Shown here: positions 37,952 through 48,200 of the stretch, in pieces
How the letters are laid out: each line of letters begins with the position of its first letter
How positions within the stretch are numbered: position 1 is the stretch's first letter
Source: Congregibacter litoralis KT71
GTDB lineage: Bacteria > Pseudomonadota > Gammaproteobacteria > Pseudomonadales > Halieaceae
Assembly (NCBI RefSeq): GCF_000153125.2
Contig: NZ_CM002299.1
Span: 2,417,075 to 2,481,074 of the forward strand
DNA: 64,000 bases
Reading direction: 5' to 3'
Notes under the pieces: model-generated
Told to the model about the DNA's origin: nothing
Seen by the model: only the letters and a program-made list of their open reading frames with translations
The model's database searches: none
Translations under genes and position numbers: made by a program

Positions 37952-39139
37952 ATGAAACTCGCGCTTAATCCCGATGTACTTAACGCTATCGATCCACCCA
38001 TCGCCGAGGCTCACTCGTGGATCGAAGGACGGGAATTTCCCGCGGACAAGCCCCTCCTGGATCTGGCTCAGGGGGTACCCAGCTATCCGCCGGCAAAAGA
38101 GATCACGGAGCACGTGGCCGAACGCGCGGCTCTCTTCGAAACCGCGCAATACACGGGTATCAAGGGTATACCGGAGCTGCGGGAGACTCTTGCCAACCAC
38201 GTCAGTCAGCGTTACCGGGGCTATGTCGCCGCCGAAAACATCCTTATCACCGCCGGCTGTAATCAGGCCTTTTGCCTCGCAATTCAGGCCCTGGCGCGCG
38301 CAGGGGATGCCGTCATGCTGCCCGTCCCTTACTACTTCAATCATCAGATGTGGTTGGAAATGCTTGGCATTGAGCCTATCCACCTGCCCTTCCGTCACGA
38401 CCGCGCCGGCGTGCCTGATCCAAAAGAGGCCGCAGCGCTACTTACGGACGAGACCAAGGCCATCGTCCTGGTCTCGCCCGGCAACCCCACGGGCGCTGTC
38501 TATCCACCGGCGGTGATCAGTGAGTTTCGGGATCTTGCGGCGGAGCGCGGTATCGCCCTGATCCTCGATGAAACCTACCGCGATTTTCTGACCGATGAGC
38601 AGGGACCGCCCCATGATCTCATTCAGAAGAACCATTGGGATGAGACCCTCGTGCAGCTTTACAGCTTTTCAAAAACCTTCAGCCTCACGGGATATCGCAT
38701 AGGAGCGGTGTCCGCCAGCGCGCGGGTCATTGATGCCGTGGCAAAGGTGATGGACACGGTGCAGATCTGCACGCCACGCATTTCCCAGGATGCAGCACTC
38801 TTCGGACTCAAGCATTCATGGCCCTGGGTCGCGGAGAAGCGGGCCTTGCTCGCCGGCAGAGAAAACGCCATGAAACGCGTTTTCCGGGAAAACGATCTGG
38901 GCTACGAGCTCATATCAGCCGGTGGCTACTTTGCCTATATCCGCCACCCCTTTGAATTACAAAGCGCCCGGGAAGTCGCCCGACGTCTGGCCGACGAGCA
39001 GAACATCCTGTGTCTGCCGGGAAGTTTCTTTGGTCCGGGTCAGGAACGTTTCCTGCGCTTTGCTTTTGCCAATATCGAAGCGTCGGATATGGACGAACTG
39101 GCCAGGCGTCTCCAGGCCAGCGCGGCCCAGGCACCCTAG
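37952..39139 (+). CDS. class I/II PLP aminotransferase
   Basis: 395 residues. PLP-binding features: ITAGCNQAFCLAIQAL, LVSPGNPTGAVYPP, LDETYRDF and SFSKTFSLTGYRIG, in which the Lys near 240 forms the Schiff base. A terminal arginine that binds the substrate carboxylate is in ERFLRFAFAN. Fold type I, aspartate aminotransferase-like. Substrate cannot be read from sequence. Preceded by 161 bases without a gene. Confidence 0.92.
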   Translation: MKLALNPDVLNAIDPPIAEAHSWIEGREFPADKPLLDLAQGVPSYPPAKEITEHVAERAALFETAQYTGIKGIPELRETLANHVSQRYRGYVAAENILITAGCNQAFCLAIQALARAGDAVMLPVPYYFNHQMWLEMLGIEPIHLPFRHDRAGVPDPKEAAALLTDETKAIVLVSPGNPTGAVYPPAVISEFRDLAAERGIALILDETYRDFLTDEQGPPHDLIQKNHWDETLVQLYSFSKTFSLTGYRIGAVSASARVIDAVAKVMDTVQICTPRISQDAALFGLKHSWPWVAEKRALLAGRENAMKRVFRENDLGYELISAGGYFAYIRHPFELQSAREVARRLADEQNILCLPGSFFGPGQERFLRFAFANIEASDMDELARRLQASAAQAP

Positions 39140-39162
39140 GCCCATCCCTCATTTAAGCTGCT

Positions 39163-40692
39163 CTAAAGCTGCCCGCGAATGGGTAGCAAGCGCGACAAGT
39201 TCGCGAGAAAGCGCGTCCACCAGCTCACCTCCGGTTCCTTACGTAACACTTCCGTAGTGCCCTCCCTTTGGGCACGCCACCGTAGGGCGCCATCCTCTAA
39301 AAACACCTCGTAGGCATTTTCATCGAGAGCTTCATACATTCCTTCGGCGAAGGCACCGGCAAAGGCCTCGCTGTCTATCAGCACCCCCATCTCCGTATTG
39401 AGATTTGCCGAACGGGGATCCCAGTTGAACGACCCAATAAACAAATGGCGCCGGTCTACGACAAACGCCTTGCCATGCAGTTTGCTTTTGGCCTCAGACG
39501 CTTCGGATGCTTTCGTGCCCTCCATAACAATATCGCCACGGAGCTCAAAGAACCGCGCGCCCTTGCGAAGAAGCGGTTTTCGGGCGGGCGCGTAGCCACC
39601 GTGAACCACAATATGGTCGTTAGCGGCGAGGCCATTGGTCAGAATATCTATCTGCACCCCCCGGTCCGCAATAGCTGACAGCCAATCAACACCGGCCTTG
39701 CGCGGCACAAAATAAGGCGACAACACAAAGATCTCTTCCTTCGCATCGCCCGCCACCTTGCCCAGGGAGTAGCTCAGCTTTTCTTCGGGGGGCGCCTCCT
39801 GAGAGAGTGCCTTTTGGGGATTGTCGTAAATCAGCTGATAAGGCGACCAGAAGTACTCGTCGGCGTGAATGTCCGTCATAGCCAGAGCGCGGTCCCCCAC
39901 CAGCGAGCCGTAGGCTGAGCCGGCAAGTTCCTGAGACCGCTCCTTCAACTCCAGGCGCAGGGTCTCGAGGCTGAGAGCATTTTTTTCGGGGTCAGTGAGA
40001 TGCTCAAAGGGAATGCTGTAGCGATCGTTCCAGTAGCGATCAAACATGGTAGAGGCATCTCTCGCCACGGTACCCATGGCGACCGCGTCCACATCACCGA
40101 AGTTATAGGCGGGATTTGCCGCGAAGTATTCCGTCGCGATATTCCTACCCCCCAGGATAAGCAACTCCTGGTCAGCAATAAGCGTCTTGTTATGCATACG
40201 TCGCGACAGACGGTGCAAGTCCCAGGCATCCAGACCCCGGGCATTGCGGTTCGCGAAGGGGTTGAACAGGCGGAGCTGGAGGTTGGGATGACTGTCTAGG
40301 GGAGCCAGCTGATGCTCGATGGTACGCGTGCCAATATCATCGATGAGCAGACGTACGCGAACACCACGGTCCGCGGCTTTGAGCAGGGCCTCAAAAAACA
40401 CTGCGCCAATAGGATCATTCCCCACCAGGTAGTACTGCACATCCAGGCTTTTTTCGGCCAGGCCAATCAGCAGCAGTCGCGCGGACAGCGCATCGATGCC
40501 CAGGGACAGGGGAGAGAACCCAGACTCGGGATGCCGTGCCTCCCGCAGGGGTGCAAGATTTCGGCCCAGACGCGTGTCGCTGGTGTCGAGGTTCGCGTAA
40601 CTCGCCGCCTTGGGTTGATCAAAATCTACCGTGGAGCAGGCAGCGAGCAAGGAAGCGACGAGTATCAGATAAAGACGGAATATCAGGGGCAT
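39163..40692 (-). CDS. phospholipase D-family lipoprotein (cardiolipin synthase C-like)
   Basis: 509 residues. Signal peptide with lipobox SLLAAC, so membrane-anchored. Two HKD motifs: HNKTLIAD with GGRN (about 165-185) and HGKAFVVD with GSFNWDPRS (about 400-425). This tandem form matches ClsC/YmdC and related phospholipase D proteins, which make or transfer phosphatidyl groups. Convergent with the aminotransferase gene. Confidence 0.88.
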   Translation of the reverse strand: MPLIFRLYLILVASLLAACSTVDFDQPKAASYANLDTSDTRLGRNLAPLREARHPESGFSPLSLGIDALSARLLLIGLAEKSLDVQYYLVGNDPIGAVFFEALLKAADRGVRVRLLIDDIGTRTIEHQLAPLDSHPNLQLRLFNPFANRNARGLDAWDLHRLSRRMHNKTLIADQELLILGGRNIATEYFAANPAYNFGDVDAVAMGTVARDASTMFDRYWNDRYSIPFEHLTDPEKNALSLETLRLELKERSQELAGSAYGSLVGDRALAMTDIHADEYFWSPYQLIYDNPQKALSQEAPPEEKLSYSLGKVAGDAKEEIFVLSPYFVPRKAGVDWLSAIADRGVQIDILTNGLAANDHIVVHGGYAPARKPLLRKGARFFELRGDIVMEGTKASEASEAKSKLHGKAFVVDRRHLFIGSFNWDPRSANLNTEMGVLIDSEAFAGAFAEGMYEALDENAYEVFLEDGALRWRAQREGTTEVLRKEPEVSWWTRFLANLSRLLPIRGQL

Positions 40693-40953
40693 TCAAAGGC
40701 TCCTTGGTAAAACATCAGCTCCAGAAGCCAACCGCTACGCTGACCGCAAAAAAGCATAATCTCCTACATAGCCGTGGTGATGAAGTAGGCGCCTCCAGAT
40801 ACTCTGATCGACTTATCGGGCAGGTGATGCGCCGCCCGCATGTGGAACCACCTTGGAGAACTTAACGAGGAGTGTGCCGCAGGCAGCAAAAAAGTCCAGA
40901 GTCTGGTTCTGGCCGAGTTTTTGTTGCGTCGGAGTTATAGTAGTATCCGCCGC
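40693..40953. promoter_or_regulatory. control region upstream of the small Cys/His protein and the ZnuD-like receptor
   Basis: 261 bases without a confident gene. TATAGT at 40936-40941 is a good -10 hexamer; the surrounding GTTATAGTAGTATC carries the GTTATA half-site seen in some Zur boxes, but its second half is poor. An ATG at 40840 opens the same frame as the small protein, and its product from there is possible. Confidence 0.35.
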
Positions 40954-41244
40954 GTGCTGAGATTAACGTCTATAAAAGCAAGCTCCCATTGGGCACCGGC
41001 TATCGCGCTAGTGCTGTTCATTGCTTTGCAGGTGGCGCTTGCGGGACATCTCCACGCAGACGACTGTCCCATTGGCGAATGTCCGGTGTGTCAGTTTGAG
41101 CACGACCAGCCTACCCCTTCGACACAAGTTGACGCTGCACAAGGAACCGCCAGTGGAGTCGATGCGGTGCAACCGCCGCTGGCTCGCGCAGCTCTTCGTG
41201 TCCACTACCGTCTCAACGCCCGAGGACCACCCCCACTCTCCTAA
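40954..41244 (+). CDS. small membrane protein with His-x-His and Cys-x-x-Cys residues
   Basis: About 96 residues from a GTG; the frame is also open from an ATG at 40840 (134 residues). One hydrophobic helix (APAIALVLFIALQVALAG) is followed by HLHADDCPIGECPVCQFEHDQ and a Pro/Ala-rich tail. The pattern resembles the short proteins encoded just upstream of ZnuD-type receptors, where the His and Cys residues are presumed to bind zinc (inference). It ends 35 bases before the receptor start, so the two are likely cotranscribed. Confidence 0.55.
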   Translation: MLRLTSIKASSHWAPAIALVLFIALQVALAGHLHADDCPIGECPVCQFEHDQPTPSTQVDAAQGTASGVDAVQPPLARAALRVHYRLNARGPPPLS

Positions 41245-41279
41245 AGAACCACCACATATTCTATTTTTAGGAGAGACCC

Positions 41280-43403
41280 ATGAAGCGTACGATTCTCGCG
41301 GCCTGTATTGGCGCCGCAAGCCAGGCTATGGCACAAGCACCCGACACCCGTCTCGAGCACGTGCTCGTCACCGTTCCCATTCACAAGAAAGCGGCAGAAA
41401 CCGCCTTGCCGGTCACGGTACTCAGCGGCGATGAGTTACAACGCCTTGCCAGCAGCACCCTCGGCGAAACTCTCGGTGACAAACCGGGTATTTCCAACTC
41501 ATCCTTCGGCCCCGGCGTGGGTCGACCAGTGATCAGGGGCCAGGCGGGCCCCCGCACCGTCAACCTCAGCAACGCCATAGCCGCTGGGGATGTATCGAGC
41601 CTCAGCCCGGACCACGCGGTGGGTATCGAGCCCATGCTGGCGGAGACCGTCGAGGTGCTCCGCGGCCCCTCTACCCTGCTCTACGGTGGCGGTGCCATTG
41701 GCGGTGTCATCAACACCATCGACAACCGTATTCCCGCCAAACGTATCGACGGCATACAGGGCGCTGTCGAGTATCGCTACGACGACGCCCCGGAAATGAA
41801 TACCGGTGTCTTGAAGCTTGAGGGTGGCGCCGGCGACTTTGCTTTCCATGTCAGCGGTACCTTTCGTGACTTTGATGACATGAGCATCCCGGGCCTCGCC
41901 ATCGACGAGGAAGCGGTAGAAATGCAGGAAGAGCTTCTCGGCGGTCACGACGAGGACCACGAAGGCGAAGAGCACGATGAAGAAGAGTTCGAGAACTCCG
42001 ACGGGTTTATCGCCAACAGCAATGGCGATTCCGATGTGTTCAATATCGGAGGCAGCTATCACTTCGGTGAGCGCGATTTCATCGGCTTCTCCTATAACAG
42101 CTTCGAAACCAACTACGGCATTCCCCCCGGCGCGCACGAGCACGGCCACGAAGAAGAGCATGAAGGTGAGGAGCACGAGGGCGAGGAGCACGGAGAAGAG
42201 GAGGAAGAAGAGGAAATCATCCGCATCAACCTCCAGCAGGAACGTTATGACACACAGCTGCACATGCACGACATTGTGCCCGGGTTCATCGATGTGGCGC
42301 GTGCCTACCTGACCTATACGGACTACGAGCACGTTGAGCTTGAAGGCACGGAAATCGGCACACAATTCAGCCGCGAGACCTACGAGGGTCGTATGGAGCT
42401 TGTGCGCGAGGGCGCCAATCACGGTGTATTGGGCCTGCAATTCAAGGGGGATGAGTTCTCGGCCATAGGCGAAGAAGCCTATGTTCCAGAAACTGACTCC
42501 GTCGAGTGGGGTGGCTTCTACGTCCAGGATTTTCACGCGGGGGACTGGCAGTTTGAGGCCGGTGGTCGTTTGGATTATGTCGAGCGTGACCCGGCTACGG
42601 GACTTGAAGAAGACTTTACCAGCCACAGCCTTTCGGGTTCGGCGCTCTATCCCATTAACGAAAGCCTCAGCCTTGGAGTGTCCTTGTCCCGATCAGAGCG
42701 CGCTCCCTCGACGGAAGAACTGTTCTCTAACTTGAACAATTCGGAAGAAGAGCTCGTAACGCATGCTGCTACGGGCATTATCGAGATCGGCGACCCCAAT
42801 CTTGATACGGAGGTATCCCTGAACGGCGATCTCTCCCTCACCTGGCAGGGAGAGAAGTCATTTGCGGAACTGACTTTTTTCTACAATAGCCTCAGCGATT
42901 ACATCTTTCTGCTGAACACGGGCGGTGAGGTGGATGAAACGCCGGTTTATGAGTACGAACAGGACGACGCGGACTTTTACGGCGTCGAATTTGAGTCAAG
43001 CTTTGATCTGGCGACCCTGGCGGGCGGCAATCTCGCGCTAGGCATTTTCGGCGACATGATTACCGGTGAGTTTGACTCCGCCGGCGACGTACCCCGCTTG
43101 CCACCGATGCGCGTAGGAAGCGAGCTGTCGTGGCGCAGCGACTCCCTGGGGGCCTATGTGCGGGTTCTGAACGCCAGCGATCAGGATAACCCCGGTGATT
43201 TTGAAACGGAGACCGAAGGCTATACGCGCTGGGACGGCGGCATCGACTACAACCTGCAGTTCAGCGGTGGCACCGAGCTCCTTGCTTTTCTCAAGCTGAA
43301 AAACATCTCCGACGAGGAAATTCGTCTGAGCACTTCTTTCCTGCGTAATTTTGCGCCTCAAGCCGGAGAGAGTGTCGAAGCAGGCCTGCGCCTCACGTTC
43401 TAA
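41280..43403 (+). CDS. ZnuD-like TonB-dependent outer membrane receptor
   Basis: 707 residues. Cleavable signal, a plug domain (about 30-150, with TVLSGDELQRLASSTLGETLGDKPGISNS, then GVGRPVIRGQAG and VEVLRGPSTLLYGGGAIGGVIN) and a long beta-barrel ending in F. Two extracellular-loop regions are extremely rich in His and Glu (about 222-240 and 288-312), a feature of zinc receptors such as ZnuD. It probably transports zinc or a metal complex, energised by TonB. Ribosome site AGGAGAG. Ends in a strong terminator. Confidence 0.85.
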   Translation: MKRTILAACIGAASQAMAQAPDTRLEHVLVTVPIHKKAAETALPVTVLSGDELQRLASSTLGETLGDKPGISNSSFGPGVGRPVIRGQAGPRTVNLSNAIAAGDVSSLSPDHAVGIEPMLAETVEVLRGPSTLLYGGGAIGGVINTIDNRIPAKRIDGIQGAVEYRYDDAPEMNTGVLKLEGGAGDFAFHVSGTFRDFDDMSIPGLAIDEEAVEMQEELLGGHDEDHEGEEHDEEEFENSDGFIANSNGDSDVFNIGGSYHFGERDFIGFSYNSFETNYGIPPGAHEHGHEEEHEGEEHEGEEHGEEEEEEEIIRINLQQERYDTQLHMHDIVPGFIDVARAYLTYTDYEHVELEGTEIGTQFSRETYEGRMELVREGANHGVLGLQFKGDEFSAIGEEAYVPETDSVEWGGFYVQDFHAGDWQFEAGGRLDYVERDPATGLEEDFTSHSLSGSALYPINESLSLGVSLSRSERAPSTEELFSNLNNSEEELVTHAATGIIEIGDPNLDTEVSLNGDLSLTWQGEKSFAELTFFYNSLSDYIFLLNTGGEVDETPVYEYEQDDADFYGVEFESSFDLATLAGGNLALGIFGDMITGEFDSAGDVPRLPPMRVGSELSWRSDSLGAYVRVLNASDQDNPGDFETETEGYTRWDGGIDYNLQFSGGTELLAFLKLKNISDEEIRLSTSFLRNFAPQAGESVEAGLRLTF

Positions 43404-43415
43404 AGCAAGCAAAAC

Positions 43416-43452
43416 GGGCCCTTCTTCTCTCTGAGAAGAAGGGCCTTTTTTT
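43416..43452. terminator. rho-independent terminator after the ZnuD-like gene
   Basis: 12-bp perfect stem (GGCCCTTCTTCT with AGAAGAAGGGCC), five-base loop and seven T. On the minus strand the run after the stem is only TTTT, so termination of the copper operon there may be less efficient. Confidence 0.92.
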
Positions 43453-44149
43453 ATCGACCTGCCTTCAGTTTTTGCGCGTTTCTATTCGCTCTAGACACGA
43501 AAAACAGAATAAAACCTGTCAGCACAACGGAAAGCGCGAACAGCGAAAAAGCCCTGAGCACAGCATTGTTGAAGTCGTCTCGACCTTGATAGTCCATGGT
43601 GTGGAGCATCCAGAGAAAATCGAAGATGCGCCAGGACCGATGCCTCACTCGCTGAAAACTGCCATCTCGCTGGGAGACATAAGCCGTCAATGTTGTCGGG
43701 CCTGCAAAGGTGATTACCCAGGCTGGTAAGGGCCTTCCTCGATATTCATGATGCCTGCCTGCCTCAGTCAGTAAGGTGCTGGACACCAAGTGGTACTCGT
43801 CCTTGATGTGCCGCCGGGCGATTCCTTCAGCTTCATCCTTCGAGACACCCGGCTTCACCGTCCCGTTTGCAGGGTCGATGAGGACAGCGCCGTTGATCCA
43901 CAGGTGAGCCCGATTGTCGATAAACCGCAGACCCAGCCCGGATACCTCCATATCTAAATCAGGGAACCTCAGATCGCGAAGCGCTGTGCTTTGAGCGCCG
44001 GGAGCCAAAAACTGGTCGCCGTGTATTTCGTCGATATCCGTCCAGCTGAAGTAGAGGCCGCTTGCTGTCCACATCAGTAGCTGGACGCCAACGAAAATGC
44101 TTATCCAGCGGTGCGCTTTACGCACGTAGAAGTGCTTACTCTTTCTCAT
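43451..44149 (-). CDS. PepSY-domain membrane protein of the copper operon
   Basis: 232 residues. An N-terminal helix (ISIFVGVQLLMWTASGLYF), a PepSY-like periplasmic part (about 40-175) and a C-terminal helix (AFSLFALSVVLTGFILFFV). It resembles PepSY-associated transmembrane proteins of metal and iron loci. Last gene of the copper operon, ending against the terminator of the ZnuD-like gene. The start could be the TTG 20 codons earlier; the ATG (MRKSKHFYVRKAHRW) is preferred because the basic leader fits a membrane protein. Confidence 0.72.
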   Translation of the reverse strand: MRKSKHFYVRKAHRWISIFVGVQLLMWTASGLYFSWTDIDEIHGDQFLAPGAQSTALRDLRFPDLDMEVSGLGLRFIDNRAHLWINGAVLIDPANGTVKPGVSKDEAEGIARRHIKDEYHLVSSTLLTEAGRHHEYRGRPLPAWVITFAGPTTLTAYVSQRDGSFQRVRHRSWRIFDFLWMLHTMDYQGRDDFNNAVLRAFSLFALSVVLTGFILFFVSRANRNAQKLKAGR

Positions 44150-44250
44150 GGCGACATCGATATGATGAAGAGCGAGCGGAGCCACCGAAGCCGGCCGGAG
44201 CCGCTGCAAAATCCTGGCGGTAGAAGCGGCACTGGGCCGACGGTGCTTCT

Positions 44251-44682
44251 TTACTTTTCAATCTTGGCATCAAGGCAGTTGGCTCCATCAGTTTTGGTGT
44301 TGCAAAGCGCCATAACTCGGTACGAGCCATCTCTTCCGTGCTTGACCAAGAACGCCACTTCGGTGTTTTCAGTGAACGCCAAAACATCCACGTCTTTTGA
44401 CACGCCATAGCGCATTGTCATCGCGTCCATCTCAATATCGCCCTTGAAAGGTCCATGATCGATAGTCAGCGTGTTGCCCTGATCCCCAACAGAACGAATC
44501 ACGCCAGTGGCGTATCCAACGGACTCTTCCATGGCTTGTGCACCGTGATCCATCATTTGTCTTGGCATACCGCTCGATGTTTGCGCATCGACGGCTTGTG
44601 ACGAAGTCGTGTCCTCGGTACCGCCACAGCCAGCGAGGATTAATACCAGCAGGTTAATCAGAATAGGTTTGATGCCTTTCAT
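44251..44682 (-). CDS. CusF-like copper/silver-binding lipoprotein
   Basis: 143 residues. Lipobox ILAGC, then a methionine/histidine-rich spacer and a CusF domain (TGVIRSVGDQGNTLTIDHGPF, then MDAMTMRYGV). The AMTM and the upstream His correspond to CusF Met47/Met49 and His36; the position of CusF Trp44 is occupied by Met. It probably hands metal to CusB/CusA. The C-terminus carries two extra Cys. Ribosome site AGGAA. Confidence 0.8.
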   Translation of the reverse strand: MKGIKPILINLLVLILAGCGGTEDTTSSQAVDAQTSSGMPRQMMDHGAQAMEESVGYATGVIRSVGDQGNTLTIDHGPFKGDIEMDAMTMRYGVSKDVDVLAFTENTEVAFLVKHGRDGSYRVMALCNTKTDGANCLDAKIEK

Positions 44683-44777
44683 ATTGAATTTCCTAGTAGA
44701 TTTGAAACAAGTCACACGTCGTTTGTACGCCGAAGACTGGCGCCAGCACGGCCTCGGACTTAGACGGTCAAAGGCTT

Positions 44778-45110
44778 TCATTTAGAAGAAAGAATGTCGT
44801 ATTTAGTTACGTCTCCACTGGAGATCACCCCTTTGGCGAAGTGCAGGTTTACAATCTCACGAACCACAACCGAGCCGACTTCTATAGTGTCGTAGTATTC
44901 GCCATCTCCGTCGAAGTCCTCGTAGGTGTATCGGTAGGCGACGAACTCTTCACCAATCGATGCTCCGGAGTCCTCACCGATGCAGAAAACGACCTGATCT
45001 TCATCGACGCCAACCACCTGCCCTCTCATGAAGACTTTGTGGTACACCGGTGATGATGAACACGCACTCATGAGAGCAATGAGCAGTACTATCGAAAAGG
45101 TTCTAATCAT
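44778..45110 (-). CDS. small lipoprotein of unknown function in the copper operon
   Basis: 110 residues. Lipobox LMSAC after a short basic leader, then a soluble domain with VVGVDEDQVVFCIGEDSG and a repeated Tyr/Glu/Asp stretch (YRYTYEDFDGDGEYYDTIE). I recognise no family. Start preceded by GGAGATTTCTCT. Same strand, between cusA and the CusF-like gene; a role in metal handling is inference from position only. Confidence 0.6.
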   Translation of the reverse strand: MIRTFSIVLLIALMSACSSSPVYHKVFMRGQVVGVDEDQVVFCIGEDSGASIGEEFVAYRYTYEDFDGDGEYYDTIEVGSVVVREIVNLHFAKGVISSGDVTKYDILSSK

Positions 45111-45225
45111 AGAGAAATCTCCTTTGGGGTGATGGCAGACAAAGCTGTGGTTATCTGGGCCATCCTTTTCATGGAGACGCCATCCACCGCAGCGCATTCA
45201 AAACGTAATGGAGTACCGAAGCGAG

Positions 45226-48200
45226 TCATGCGTTAGCCCTCCGCGCGACGTGTTCTTTTGCTGCACAATACAAGACGGGTACGAGCAGCGTGGTGATCAC
45301 CGCAACCAACATGCCCCCAAATGACGGTATGGCCATAGGCACCATGATGTCGGAGCCGCGGCCATCCGAGGTTAGCACTGGGATGAGTGCAATCAACGTC
45401 GTGGCTGTCGTCATCAGTGCCGGCCGAATGCGCCGAGTCGCGCCTTTCACGACAAGCTTTTTGATTTCCGATACATCGCGTGTGGGCGTCCGGGCAAGGG
45501 TCTGATCCAAATAGGTCGCCGTGACAACGCCGTTGTCGGTGGCTATCCCAAACAGCGCCAAGAAACCGACCCAGATTGCGACGCTCATATTGATAGGGCT
45601 AACCTGGAAAAGTTCGCGGAGATTAGCCCCCAACACTGAGAAATCTAAGAAGCCGCTCGTGCCATACATCCAAACGACCAGAAAGCCGCCGGCCCAGGCC
45701 ACAGCAATGCCACTGAAGACGATCAGCGTTGTCGTCACCGATGCGAACTGCAGGTAGAGGATCAGGAAGATGACAAGCAAGGCAATGGGCAGCACAACCG
45801 AGAGTGTTTGCTGCGCGCGGAGCTGGTTTTCGTAGTTACCGGCAAAGGTGTAGCTTACGCCGGCCGGTAAACTAAACTCTCCACTGTCGAGCTTCGACCG
45901 CAAGAAGGCCTGCGCGTCCTCTACCACATCGACTTCAGCCGCTTCGGCGCGCTTGTCGAAGACGACATAGCCCACCAGGAACGTGTCTTCACTCTTGATG
46001 GCTTGTGGACCTCTGATGTACCGAATCTCCGAAAGCTGCCCGAGTGGAATCTGCGCGCCGCTTGGCGTGGGTACCAGAATCTCTTCCAGTCCTTCTGGCG
46101 TATCACGCAGTTCGCGGAAGTAGCGCACGCGAACGGGATAACGCTCTCGCCCTTCGATCGTGCTCGTGATGCGTTTGCCGCCGACAGCGACCTCAATCAC
46201 TTGCTGCGCGTCTTCAATGTGCAACCCGTAGCGTGCTAGGGCTTCTCGATCCAGGTCGATTTCTAGGTAGGGCTTGCCGACCAATCGATCCGCTGTGACC
46301 GTGTTCGCCTCAATACTGGGAACCTGTTTGAGTAGAGACTCCAGTTGCAGCGCAACATCCTCAATCGTCTCCAAGCTCGGGCCCTTAACCTTGATCCCCA
46401 TGGGCGCTCGCATGCCGCTTTGGAGCATGACAATACGAGCCGCAATCGGCTGAAGCTTCGGCGCTGACGTTGTACCTGGAAGGTCAGCGGCTTCGATGAT
46501 TTCTCGCCAGATGTCGTCGGTCGAAGTGATGTGATCCCGCCAATTGCGAAACGGCTGACCGTCCATATCAGGAATGAGCTCCCCGCGTGCATCGCGCTTG
46601 AAGGTCTCCGTGTCACGGTCGTAGGCAAAGCGCATGACACGCCCGTTCGCATCGGTTCGATACTCCGGGTGATAGTTGATGACTGTCTCGAACATCGAGA
46701 TAGGCGCGGGATCGAGCGGCGTATCCGCACGGCCCAACTTGCCGACTACTGAGCTGATCTCAGGGATAGACCCGATAGCTTCATCGAGTATCTGCAGCGC
46801 ATCCTGAGCCTCTCCGATCGAAGCGTGCGGCATGATCGTGGGCATGTAAAGGAAGGAGCCTTCGTCCAGGTTGGGCATGAACTCCTTGCCCAGTCCTGGA
46901 AACGTGCGATTGACAGCCTGCCAAGCCGCTGTTTGGCGCAACGCCTCAGGAGCAAAGCGTAGCGCATTATCGAAGCCCGTCCAGGAGATGACCCCAAGCA
47001 ACGTGACCATCACAGGCACACTCAGAAAAAGCGCTTTGCGTTCGAGGCAGAACGCGAGCAACCGAGGGTAGACACGCTGATAGGCAATGAACGCCAATAA
47101 CAAACCGCCGACGAGCAGGAACACAAAGACAATGTTAATCAGGCTATGGCGACCCAAACCCAGGGGCATCCAAGCCTCAGCCAACAGAATCGCAACCAGT
47201 CCTGCGACCAGAAGACTGGCTAACGCCGGTTTGTTTGCTCCCAACCAGTGCGGTAGACGCTTAGTCAGCAGCTGCGCCATTGCGAAGCCCGCCAGGAGTA
47301 ACCCTGCAAGGGGGCTCCACAGCACAGCAATTACCAATCCCGCGACAACCAGACCGACATGGAAAACACTTTTCAGACGCGCTGAATCGATCCGCGATGA
47401 AAAAAGGATTTGTGCTGCCGGCGGGATGATGGCGAGCGCCACAATCACCGCAGCAATGAGCGCAAAGGTTTTGGTGAAGGCGAGAGGCGTGAACAGCTTG
47501 CCCTCAGCTCCAGTCATGGTGAAGACCGGCAGAAAACTGACGACAGTAGTGGCTACGGAGGTCAGCACCGCGCCAGCTACCTCGCGCGTCGCCCGGAAAA
47601 CGATCTCAAGCGCCGGCTCTTCTCCGTCACTCTCATCCATGTGCCGCAAGATGTTCTCGCAGATGATCACCCCCATATCAACCATGGTGCCAATCGCGAT
47701 CGCGATTCCCGACAGCGCGACGATGTTGGCGGACACACCAAAGAGCTTCATCGCAATGAATGTCATGAGCACAGCAATGGGCAGCAACGCGCTGATCAAG
47801 ATCGAACTGCGCAAATGCAGCACCATAACGAGAATGACGATGATCGTGATGAAGATCTGTTGCGCTAGTGCATCGTTGAGCGTTCCCAAGGTTTCATTGA
47901 TCAATCCGGTACGATCGTAGAAAGGCACGACGGAGACCTGAGACAGAGTGACGCCCTCGGGCCACAATTCTTGTGGGTTGGCACGTAGCCACGCCGTCCA
48001 GGCGTCATGATCAAGCTCACTCCCGGCAAAGGCATTGATGCCTTGCTGAGCGGCAAACGCGCTAAGAGTATCGCGGGAGGTCTCTCGATAATTGACGATT
48101 GCTTTGGCAGGTAAACCTGGTGAGATTTCAGCGATCTTGTCTTTTGTATTTTGGATGGCTTCTAAGGGATTGAAGCCATAGCGCACAACGACGACACCGC

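Noticed and set aside
40930..40950. Zur box before the zinc receptor operon
   Set aside because: Only the GTTATA half-site fits; the second half is too poor to call a site.
40693..40953. riboswitch (for example B12) before the TonB receptor
   Set aside because: No conserved core elements found, and the metal-rich loops point to zinc.
42130..42225. GAG/GAA/CAC-rich repeats considered as a tandem repeat array
   Set aside because: They are in frame and encode the His/Glu loop of the receptor; no unit is conserved enough to call an array.
41499..42626. 375-codon reverse frame with a hydrophobic Leu/Val run
   Set aside because: It is the complement of the Glu/His-rich loops of the receptor (GAG/GAA read as CTC/TTC), not a membrane protein.
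47087..47920. 277-codon forward frame opposite cusA
   Set aside because: Shadow of cusA; no motif, and the sequence is rich in Thr/Ser/Asn as expected for the complement of membrane codons.
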